43,690 bases of DNA from a virus, in the IMG/VR virus record IMGVR_UViG_3300009104_000038, positions 1-43,690 of that record; one strand, written 5' to 3'. Below the pieces are notes generated by a model, which had not been told where the DNA came from, did not search any database, and saw only the letters and a program-made list of their open reading frames with translations. Position numbers and translations under genes: made by a program. Positions 23,198-30,500 of the stretch are shown here, piece by piece (the stretch's first letter is position 1; each line of letters begins with the position of its first letter).

Positions 23198-24096
23198 GCA
23201 AACCGAAAACCTTTAACGAACTACACCACATAATGAAACGCGACATAAACGACATTATCACCGACCGCCTAATTGCCGCGCTGGAATCCGGCACAGCCCC
23301 TTGGCGGAAACCGTGGCGCGGTGGCGCATCGACGCCCCGCAACATGAAAAGCGGCAAAGCTTACCGAGGCATTAATACGCTGCTGCTGGGCTGCCAAGGC
23401 TGGGCCGATCCTAATTGGCTCACATTCAAACAAGCCAAAGAGCGCGGCGGGCAAGTACGCAAAGGCGAAAAAGCAACGCCGGTTATTTTCTGGAAATGGC
23501 TATTTAAAGACGAAAACGGCAAGCCGGTTTCCGATCCCAAAACGGCCAGCAAACGCATCCCTTTGCTCCGTTATTACTCCGTTTTCAATATCGAACAATG
23601 TGACGGCGTAGAAACTAATTGGGTGGCCCCGCCCTTGGCCGATCACGAGCCAATCGAGAACGCGCAAAAGATCATCGAAGGTATGCCGAACGCGCCAAAA
23701 ACGACGCATAACGAGGCACGCGCCTACTACTCGCCGGTTGAGGATCGCGTGAACTTACCCAAGCTCGGCCTATTTAACTCTCCGGAGGAATACTATTCAA
23801 CGGCCTTCCATGAGCTTGCCCATGCCACTGGCCACAAGTCGCGCCTAGATCGCGATGGCGTCACCGGTACGCATAGTTTCGGCTCGGCGGATTACTCAAA
23901 GGAAGAGCTGGTTGCCGAAATGGCGGCGGCGATGCTGTGCGGCCATGCGGGCTGCGAAACGGCGACCTTGGCAAACTCGGCAAACTATCTCGCGTCATGG
24001 ATTAAGGTACTTAAAGGCGACAACACGCTCGCGATCAAAGCCGGTGGCCAAGCGCAAAAAGCGGTTGACTACATCCTCGACGTGAAATGGGACTAA
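23140..24096 (+). CDS. ArdC-like antirestriction protein with metallopeptidase domain
   Basis: ArdC-type proteins bind single-stranded DNA and protect entering DNA from host restriction. The N-terminal domain shows DRLIAALESGTAPWRKPWRG and LTFKQAKERGGQVRKGE. The C-terminal zincin domain has HELAH (224-228, counting from 23140) and a likely third ligand in EELVAEMAAAMLC. Three in-frame ATGs are possible (23140, 23167, 23194); none has a standard Shine-Dalgarno. ATG 23194 (MSKPKTFNELHH) starts the conserved part. Nine-residue repeats (MPSSANTEA) come before it. The gene is isolated between a terminator and a GC hairpin. Confidence 0.88.
   Translation: MPSSANTEAMPSSANTEAMSKPKTFNELHHIMKRDINDIITDRLIAALESGTAPWRKPWRGGASTPRNMKSGKAYRGINTLLLGCQGWADPNWLTFKQAKERGGQVRKGEKATPVIFWKWLFKDENGKPVSDPKTASKRIPLLRYYSVFNIEQCDGVETNWVAPPLADHEPIENAQKIIEGMPNAPKTTHNEARAYYSPVEDRVNLPKLGLFNSPEEYYSTAFHELAHATGHKSRLDRDGVTGTHSFGSADYSKEELVAEMAAAMLCGHAGCETATLANSANYLASWIKVLKGDNTLAIKAGGQAQKAVDYILDVKWD
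23195..23220 (+). repeat. Junction repeat copy A (inside antirestriction gene)
   Basis: The first 26 bases of the dispersed repeat (TGAGCAAACCGAAAACCTTT then AACGAA) encode SKPKTFNE of the antirestriction protein. It is the only copy whose whole length is N-terminal coding sequence. Confidence 0.8.
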
Positions 24097-24102
24097 ATAA
24101 CA

Positions 24103-24134
24103 CGCCGCGCCCGTGGTGGATCGCGGGCGCGGCG
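24103..24134 (+). terminator. 11-bp perfect GC hairpin after antirestriction gene
   Basis: CGCCGCGCCCG (24103-24113) pairs with CGGGCGCGGCG (24124-24134) around a 10-base loop. No T-run follows; the ATG of the repeat mini-ORF comes right after it. It may block ribosome access or polymerase progress. Confidence 0.5.
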
Positions 24135-24245
24135 ATGACCTCAAAAGCTAACACCGAGGCGATGACCTCAAAAGCTAACACCGAGGCGATGACCTCAAAA
24201 GCTAACACCGAGGCGATGAGCAAACACAAAACCTTTAACGAATAG
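24135..24245 (+). CDS. Repeat mini-ORF copying the antirestriction N-terminus (36 aa)
   Basis: It encodes three MTSKANTEA units and then MSKHKTFNE before TAG. The last nine residues match the MSKPKTFNE start of the antirestriction protein, so this is a duplicated N-terminus with an extra set of 27-bp repeats (ATGs at 24135, 24162, 24189, 24216). It ends 8 bases before the 24254 gene. It may be a leader peptide or only a duplication relic. Confidence 0.45.
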   Translation: MTSKANTEAMTSKANTEAMTSKANTEAMSKHKTFNE

Positions 24246-24253
24246 AGAACAAC
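24217..24253 (+). repeat. Junction repeat copy B
   Basis: Runs from TGAGCAAACACAAAACCTTT to AACGAATAGAGAACAAC, directly before ATG 24254. Its TAG ends the mini-ORF, and its GAGAA acts as a weak ribosome site for the next gene. Confidence 0.85.
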
Positions 24254-24559
24254 ATGAAAACCTACTTATGCGAAGAAGAAGGAACGCAGTTCACCGTAAA
24301 CGCTGCCGACATGGGCGATGCCCGCGAAGCGGCGGGCCTGTACGGCGGGAGCGTCATCAAGGAATTGCAGCCGGAAAGTGAGGCCAACCTAATCGCCGCC
24401 GCGCCGGAGCTACTTAACGCGCTGGAAGCCCTGAAGGAATGGGGTTGCACCTACACCAGCCCCAGCGTGGCCGTCACAATCGAGCCGGAGAACTCGCCGC
24501 ACGATTTACTGGTGGCAGCGGTGGAAGCAATCAACAAAGCGAAGGGAGGCCAGCAATGA
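24254..24559 (+). CDS. Small phage protein with ANLIAAAPELL motif (101 aa)
   Basis: ATG 24254 follows junction repeat B. ANLIAAAPELLNALEALKEW and the later AVEAINKAKG match a widespread small phage protein type of unknown function. The N-terminal part is a small beta-rich domain. It is coupled by ATGA to the next gene. Confidence 0.7.
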   Translation: MKTYLCEEEGTQFTVNAADMGDAREAAGLYGGSVIKELQPESEANLIAAAPELLNALEALKEWGCTYTSPSVAVTIEPENSPHDLLVAAVEAINKAKGGQQ

Positions 24560-24942
24560 GTTACAGAAATTCACAAACGGGACAAGGCTGGGAATTGGAT
24601 TGGCTGTGCAGTGACCCCTATGCCTACGCCGAGAAAGTGACGCTGAACGGCGTGGAGAGATGGGAAATAATACGCACTGCCGCCCACACGCTGGACGGGT
24701 TGAGGGGGTTGGTTGAGCTATGGAAAAACAACGGGCGCAGGGGCGCAGTTATTTATGACGGGCACGCCTGTGGGTTTCCAGTCAATTGGATTCCTGAAGC
24801 CTTGGCGGGGGATGCAAAGCGCGCACCCGACAATAGCATGGGAGCGTGCTACGGGCCGAGCCGGTTGGCGTTCGATCACAGCGAGGACAATCCCTTTTTC
24901 GGGTTCGATCACGACAACAGAAAGAAAGGAGTTAACCAATGA
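24556..24942 (+). CDS. Hypothetical protein (128 aa)
   Basis: ATGA coupling fixes the start (MSYRNSQTGQGWELDW). The protein is rich in Trp and Tyr, with VELWKNNGRRGAVIYDGH. No motif of known activity. It overlaps the endolysin start by four bases, so the two are likely expressed together. Confidence 0.65.
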   Translation: MSYRNSQTGQGWELDWLCSDPYAYAEKVTLNGVERWEIIRTAAHTLDGLRGLVELWKNNGRRGAVIYDGHACGFPVNWIPEALAGDAKRAPDNSMGACYGPSRLAFDHSEDNPFFGFDHDNRKKGVNQ

Positions 24943-25499
24943 ACTCTGACACACTCCAATACTATCAAGCCACGGCTTCAGAGCCGCGATCACCTCAACA
25001 AATAACAGTGATTAGAATGCTACTCGAAAAACATTACGGCCTCGCCGCTGCCCTAGCCTTTGCCGCTGCGGCAATCTCTGCCGCTGCTGCCGCCCCTGCC
25101 CCGCCTAAAAATGGCCCTGAACGCGACCTCGTAGCCGCAACGCTGGTTCTGGAGGCCGGAGGTGAGGGCCGCGCCGGTATGGCCGCAGTGTGGCAGACGA
25201 TTTGGAACCGATGCCATCGGCGGCAGTGGCATAGCCAACCCTACAAAGTGGTGGCCCAGCCATTGCAATTCAGCAGCCTAAACGGGCGCAGCCATGCGGC
25301 CAGCATTGCCAAGGCAAAGCGGCATCCAGCGTGGCGCGTGGCCTACGGGCTGGTAGGTGCGCCGCCGACCAGCACGAACGCCAATGGTGCGGATCATTTC
25401 CACGCCACCAATATGCGCCGACTGCCCTACTGGGCCAAGGGGCAGCGGCCAGTGGCCCGCATTGGCGGCCATATTTTTTACAAACTGAGCAACCGATAA
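24939..25499 (+). CDS. Endolysin: SleB-like cell wall hydrolase with N-terminal hydrophobic signal
   Basis: It likely cleaves peptidoglycan at the end of infection. The catalytic region LVLEAGGEGRAGMAAVWQTI, VVAQPLQFSSLNG and the end GADHFHATNMRRLPYWAKG match the Hydrolase_2/SleB family, whose early Glu is catalytic. Before it, GLAAALAFAAAAISAAAAAP is a hydrophobic export or signal-anchor segment, so it may reach the periplasm without a holin. ATG 24939 is coupled to the gene before it; ATG 25017 (MLLEKHYGLAAALA) is an alternative that starts right at the signal. The holin-like genes are 15 kb away. Confidence 0.85.
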   Translation: MNSDTLQYYQATASEPRSPQQITVIRMLLEKHYGLAAALAFAAAAISAAAAAPAPPKNGPERDLVAATLVLEAGGEGRAGMAAVWQTIWNRCHRRQWHSQPYKVVAQPLQFSSLNGRSHAASIAKAKRHPAWRVAYGLVGAPPTSTNANGADHFHATNMRRLPYWAKGQRPVARIGGHIFYKLSNR

Positions 25500-25522
25500 A
25501 CATTTAACGAATAAGGAACAAT
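25486..25522 (+). repeat. Junction repeat copy C
   Basis: Begins TGAGCAACCGATAAACATTT and ends AACGAATAAGGAACAAT before ATG 25523. Its first part encodes the endolysin end (SNR and stop); its AAGGAA is the ribosome site of the next gene. Confidence 0.9.
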
Positions 25523-25996
25523 ATGGGATACGACGTTAACATGATAGTGGGAGAGGCCAGCGATGACGGTGGCATCTTTGAAGTGGCCACCTTGGACATG
25601 AAGAAGATAGGGAGCGGCCCCCTAATGAGTAGGTTGATGGGCCATGACTACGACCATCCTGATTACTGGCTGTATTCAAATCACAATGGATATAAATTCA
25701 ACAAGGCATTGGCTAAGTCAACAGAAACCACACTGTACTTTAGTGGAGAACGGAAGCCCGACAAGATTGATGAGTTTGTAAATGACTGCTGGGATGACGA
25801 GATCAGAGAAGATCGGTACGGCGCAAAGCTAAAGGCTGTGCCTATTGGTGAAGTCATATCATTGCTTCACGAAGAACTCGCACTCCAGCGTGAATACCCA
25901 TACCGAAGATTTAAGATGGCACTAGCGATACTTGAGGCCGCGAAAAGCGGATGGGGAGATAATAAAAACTTAGTCGTGGTGTTTTATGGCGATTGA
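25523..25996 (+). CDS. Hypothetical protein inserted after endolysin (157 aa)
   Basis: MGYDVNMIVGEASDDGGIFE begins the product, which is mixed alpha-beta and acidic, with HDYDHPDYW in the middle. It is flanked by junction repeats C and D. D repeats the last codons of the endolysin in non-coding form, so this gene appears to be an added cassette. No family recognised. Confidence 0.65.
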   Translation: MGYDVNMIVGEASDDGGIFEVATLDMKKIGSGPLMSRLMGHDYDHPDYWLYSNHNGYKFNKALAKSTETTLYFSGERKPDKIDEFVNDCWDDEIREDRYGAKLKAVPIGEVISLLHEELALQREYPYRRFKMALAILEAAKSGWGDNKNLVVVFYGD

Positions 25997-25999
25997 AAC

Positions 26000-26036
26000 T
26001 GAGCAACCGATAACCCTTTAACGAATAAGGAACAGC
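26000..26036 (+). repeat. Junction repeat copy D
   Basis: Begins TGAGCAACCGATAACCCTTT and ends AACGAATAAGGAACAGC before ATG 26037. The endolysin-end segment is here non-coding, because the upstream gene has already stopped at 25996. Confidence 0.9.
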
Positions 26037-26291
26037 ATGACTAAACTAACCAACGAAGTAGTCCGCGAGACGGGCACGACTATCAAGGACAGTAAGGGCC
26101 ACGCCCGCACCTTGACCGTCACGCTTGAGCCTAACGAAAACGGCGACCGAATAATCCTACGCCCCAAGGGATGCAGCATTGACACATTCGCCGTTTCATT
26201 AGAGGACATTTGGAAGCTCGCCAATGCACCTCTAAACATTTGCAATGATTGCAACAACGAACTGGACAAACGAACGAAGGAGGAAAGGTAA
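26037..26291 (+). CDS. Hypothetical protein (84 aa)
   Basis: It follows junction repeat D with AAGGAA as ribosome site. Basic-acidic mixed protein (MTKLTNEVVRETGTTIKDSK) with CNDCNNE near the end, where the two Cys could bind metal. Unknown. Confidence 0.6.
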   Translation: MTKLTNEVVRETGTTIKDSKGHARTLTVTLEPNENGDRIILRPKGCSIDTFAVSLEDIWKLANAPLNICNDCNNELDKRTKEER

Positions 26292-26343
26292 AATAGAAGG
26301 GACTAGCCAAAATGGAAACTGAAACAACTGGAGGAAAAGTAAG

Positions 26344-26631
26344 ATGATTATTTATTCCGTTAAATGGGACGACGACTACGAAGGGCAAGAGGAGTTTTTC
26401 AAAACGAAAAAGGAGGCGATTACGTTCGCCGAATCTTATCCTTGGGATGGCGAGGAATACCCCATGAGAATCACAAGGGTTGAGATACCGCGACCCGGCG
26501 TTGAGTTGCTTTTCACTGTCATTAAGTCTCAGGGCGGCGGCTATGTTCTGTCGCAAAAAAACATCTGGAAGAATGAGGCCCAAAAGAAACAGGACAAAAT
26601 GGTTGCAAAACTCGGCTGGGATATTGAATAG
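26344..26631 (+). CDS. Hypothetical protein (95 aa)
   Basis: GGAGG lies 9 bases before the ATG, a strong ribosome site. An 11-codon ATG frame (26311-26346) overlaps the start as ATGA and may be a leader peptide. The product is acidic with aromatic clusters (MIIYSVKWDDDYEGQEEFF). No family recognised. Confidence 0.65.
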   Translation: MIIYSVKWDDDYEGQEEFFKTKKEAITFAESYPWDGEEYPMRITRVEIPRPGVELLFTVIKSQGGGYVLSQKNIWKNEAQKKQDKMVAKLGWDIE

Positions 26632-26643
26632 AAAGGAATAACA

Positions 26644-26889
26644 ATGCACCCTAACCAACCCCCACAATTCATCACGCTAACCCCGTGGGATAAAGACATC
26701 GACCCGCACCCGCATCACATTAACGTGCAATGGATCAAGCAATACTGGAAAGACGCCGAAGGGCGCGGGACATGGCTTCACCTGCTCGGCAACGGGCGCA
26801 GCCATAAGCTAATCATAAACGCCGAAGAACTTTACACTGAGTCAGTTGATGAAGTGAAAGAAAAGATTGAGCAAGCCAACAAAGTTTAA
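26644..26889 (+). CDS. Small beta-rich protein, FlbD-like pattern (81 aa)
   Basis: FITLTPWDKD, HINVQWIKQYW, GTWLHLLGNG and then an acidic helix (SVDEVKEKIEQANK) give the FITL...VNxxxIxxI...GT...G...V-E-S order of FlbD-like proteins. A ribosome site AAAGGAATAACA precedes the ATG; it resembles a decayed junction repeat. The last codons (EQANKV and stop) lie in junction repeat E. Role unknown. Confidence 0.55.
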   Translation: MHPNQPPQFITLTPWDKDIDPHPHHINVQWIKQYWKDAEGRGTWLHLLGNGRSHKLIINAEELYTESVDEVKEKIEQANKV

Positions 26890-26905
26890 CGAATAGGGAA
26901 CAGTT
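26868..26905 (+). repeat. Junction repeat copy E
   Basis: Begins TGAGCAAGCCAACAAAGTTT and ends AACGAATAGGGAACAGTT before ATG 26906. It encodes the C-terminus of the 26644 gene, and AGGGAA is the ribosome site of the next gene. It is the most diverged copy. Confidence 0.8.
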
Positions 26906-27187
26906 ATGAACGAAACAACCAAAGCAGAACTAACCAAGCGTATCGGAGCCAGTCAAGAGGGCGGGGAAAAGGGATTCACACGGCCACTCACCGTCCTGCT
27001 GGACAAGGATGATTTCCTGTCCCTGTTCCTGCGAGATGCCATCGAGAGAGCAGACGAGCCTTACGATGTGTACCACTCAATCCAGTACGCGCTAGGCCAG
27101 CTTAACTACGCTGCGTTTGCGGCATCAAAGTACGGTGACGAGCTTGAAGCGGAAGAAACGCAGCGTGAACAGGAGGCAATGAAATGA
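26906..27187 (+). CDS. Hypothetical acidic protein (93 aa)
   Basis: The start follows junction repeat E. MNETTKAELTKRIGASQEGG leads into a helical acidic body (DAIERADEPYDVYHSIQYAL). It overlaps the next gene by four bases, so these two are coupled. No motif. Confidence 0.65.
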   Translation: MNETTKAELTKRIGASQEGGEKGFTRPLTVLLDKDDFLSLFLRDAIERADEPYDVYHSIQYALGQLNYAAFAASKYGDELEAEETQREQEAMK

Positions 27188-27570
27188 GCCTAAAATATTT
27201 GAAAGACCACCTACACGACAGCAATCGGGAGACATTCCTGTTCATTGCGGGAAAGCTCGCGGCCTTTGATGGGCTATGGGATGGCATTGGCGCAACCAAC
27301 CAGCAGCAAGCCAAGGATTATGACCCCGACAAGGCGCAGCAAATCTATGTCGAGGCTATGGGCACGGAGAATGATGAATGGGTTTTCTTCTGCAACGCAG
27401 ATGAATCCGTCGAAGTCTCCTACCTGTTCAAGATGGGCGATGATGACGAGCGGTATCGAGAGGACTACACCATGAGCTTGGATGACCTACTGAAATGGGC
27501 CAAGACACAGCCACCGAAGCCGCATGAATACGCCAAGTTTGTGCCGCCTGTTGATCCTGAAAACAACTAA
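27184..27570 (+). CDS. Hypothetical acidic protein, end of accessory block (128 aa)
   Basis: ATGA coupling to the previous gene. Acidic protein with an aromatic core (ENDEWVFFCNADESVEVSYL). It ends the rightward accessory block. A convergent giant gene begins on the other strand, with a terminator between. Unknown function. Confidence 0.65.
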   Translation: MSLKYLKDHLHDSNRETFLFIAGKLAAFDGLWDGIGATNQQQAKDYDPDKAQQIYVEAMGTENDEWVFFCNADESVEVSYLFKMGDDDERYREDYTMSLDDLLKWAKTQPPKPHEYAKFVPPVDPENN

Positions 27571-27571
27571 T

Positions 27572-30500
27572 CTAAAATAACCCCAACCTACGGGCCGTAA
27601 GCTCGTAGGTTTTTTGTGTGCGCTCAATGCGCTCAACACTGCTGGGCACACGCTGCTTTGCCCAGCGCATGAACTTGCGCCTTAACTCTGGCTTCGTCAC
27701 CATCCCGATGCGGATCGGGTGACGCATCCGCACACTGCTGCGGATGGCAGTCAATTCCATGCCGTCATCCAGCAAACTCTGCTTAATCTCCCGCGCCTCG
27801 GCAATGTCACCAGTCAGTAAAGCTTCTTCAAGCTGCTTCTTTTGTTCCGTAAACTCATCCTTGGCAAAGCTGCCGCCGCTGCCTTCAACATCAAGGTCGT
27901 GTTCCTCGCCAAAGCGGCGGGCCAGTGTCCGCACAAAGTTGCGGTCGCGTGTGGCGGCATGAACCGGCACAAGGTCAGGCATAACGCGGCGCGTCATGCC
28001 CTTGCTAAATCCGTAAAGCTGATTGACCGGCGGCAGGGTGTTAATCCATTTGCCAAGCTCACGCACCGCTGCGTCTCCGTTTAATCCCTGTTGTGCGATG
28101 CTGGTCACAGTGTCGCGCAATTGTTTCAGCAGATTCACGGCGGGCGGGGCCAACGGATCGCGCCAGCGTGGCCCACGATCCGTTAACTCGTAAGCCATTG
28201 TGCCGTAGTCGCCGAGCAAGCCCAGTCCGCCACTCATCACCATATCTTTCCATACCCGATCCACAATGAGCGCAGCCTTGGTGTCATCGGCGTTGGCGAT
28301 CTCTTCATTCAGTGCCTCGCGCCGCTCCTTATCCGTCAACCATTCGCGGAGCAGGGAAAGCAACTCGCCGGTCAATGCTGCCGCTGCTGCGAAGCGCAGC
28401 ACAGGGGCAAAGTCGCGCACCCGTTCCCCGCCCACTTTCGTGCCGTGCGTGGCGGGAAGGATCACGTTCTTTAACAGGTCGCGTCCGCGTTGGAATGTCC
28501 AGCGTTGGAACTGGAAGAAAATCTTTGTCGTGCTATCCGGTGAGGCAAGGAACAGTGGGTGTTGGGTGATGCTGTAAGTGTATTGCTTTTCGGCCACCGC
28601 TTTGCGGGCGAAATCTTCCTCGGCCTTCACATCCCCAGCCAACAACCCAGCCACGGCGTCACCCTTAATGCCCAGCCGTTTCAATGCTGCCACGCGCTGC
28701 TTGAATCGGCGTCCCTCCGGGTTGTTGCGGCTCAAGGATTGCGTGGTACGCAGCCAATGCACACTGGCAACCAGTGTGGTGACGCGGGCGAGGCTGTCCA
28801 TGCTTCGCTTGAAGGCCAACGCCTTGTTGGTTCCCTCCAATAACAACTTATCAGTGGCGTTAGGATCATTGATTCGCTCGTCCAGCAGCATTGCTTCAAC
28901 GAAATCTTCGCGCACTGCGCCCAGCCTTAATGCCGCCTCAATATCTGGAGAGCTTTCAAAGTTCTGGAACTGATACCACTTGAAATCGCCGTCCTTAATC
29001 CGCAACAGGTTGCGCCCTGCCGCCTTGGTGTGCCCGCCAAAGGTTTGCCACATGGCGCGGGCCGTGTTCAGTGCGCCAAAGGTTTCCGCACTCAAGGCCA
29101 CGCCACTGGCCACATCGCGGATGGCAGTAAATGGGCCACTCAGGAATCCGCCCGTAGTAAAAGTCTGCAATCGTTGGTAAAATTTATTATTACCCTTGGG
29201 CCGAATGCGATACACCGCACCGCGCACCAGCTTTATGAAATCCCGTGTCTCTTGATCGCTGCGCTTGGACGCCTTCAACGCAGTATCAAAGGCATCGTTG
29301 CTGGTGTTGGTGCTTTGGCCGAACGCATGAATCTGTGCCGCCCGATCAGCGAAACGGTTCACAAAATTAAAGTAGGTGTCAGGGCTGGTGGAATAGAACT
29401 CAGCGGGGAGCCTCATGCCACGCGCCATTTCGGCATTGGCAAGGAATGAAGCCCCGGCCATCTCGCCCTCGTGCTGCATATCCAGCAGCATCTTTTCCGC
29501 CTCTTTCGCATCCAGTGCGTAGCCGCCATCCACCAGTGCGCCCTGCAACTTGGCGTACAACTCAGGAAACTTGGCCGGATTATTGATAGCGTCAACCACT
29601 TCATCACTGAACACGCGAGGGAAATGTTTGCGGCCCAAGTTCACCATCCTGCGCCACGCGCCATTGGGTAGCTGAACCTTGATGCCGAGGCTGTCCGCCA
29701 TTGCACCCGTCTGCTCAGAGGTATCGCCCATGATCCGCACCAAGTCCGTTGCGGTATCGCTTAACTCTGCAAGTACAGCGTTAGCCCTAGACTCCGCATC
29801 CCGCTGCTCTTGAGCCACGCGCTGATCCAGTTCACGCTTGAGCCTTTGCACCTTGGCGTCAGCATCCGCCACCGCCTGTTGCCGTGCCTCTAGTTCAGTC
29901 GGATCAAGGGCGTCCCGTTGGGCGGCGTCACTCTCATCCCGCTTCCGCCGCGCCTTGTCCCGATCCCGTTTGGCCTCTTCCAACTTGCGGCGCAGCGTGT
30001 TCGACTCCAAGCTGCCGCCGTAATCTTCCCGCACTGCAAAGTATTCCAACGCCTCCCGATGCGCTTCCACAATCTGCTCTCGGCTCAAAGGCTTGGCCCA
30101 TTGCCGCATCGTCTCCAGCAACTTACCGCTGAACTCGCCGCGCTTGGCCTCGTACAATTCGATACGATCAGCCAGACCGCCTAGCCCCACACGGCGCAGC
30201 TTGTCCGTCCCGCTCCACTCACCGCGCATCAATGCCTTGAACTTCTCCCAAACGGGCACGTTAATGTCTGGCGGGATTGCCTCTTCGCCATCCTTCAAAC
30301 CCAACACCATCTGTTCCTGCTCGGAAGTTGGGTCAGTGTCCGTCTCGAAGTCTGAATCCGGGGCAGGGGCGGCGTCACCTTCCACCTCACTCTCTCCCTC
30401 TGCGAATGCTCTCAGCCGGTCATTCTTTTGGCTGAGTAAAAGTCGAATGTCAGTGTCGATGAACGCAAGGCTGTCGTTCTCGCGGCGCAAAACATTTTCT

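Noticed and set aside
23131-24218. CRISPR array
   Set aside because: The 27-bp units are directly tandem without spacers, encode protein in frame and carry start codons. No Cas genes are present; the Cas4-like nuclease at 16691 is a phage recombination type.
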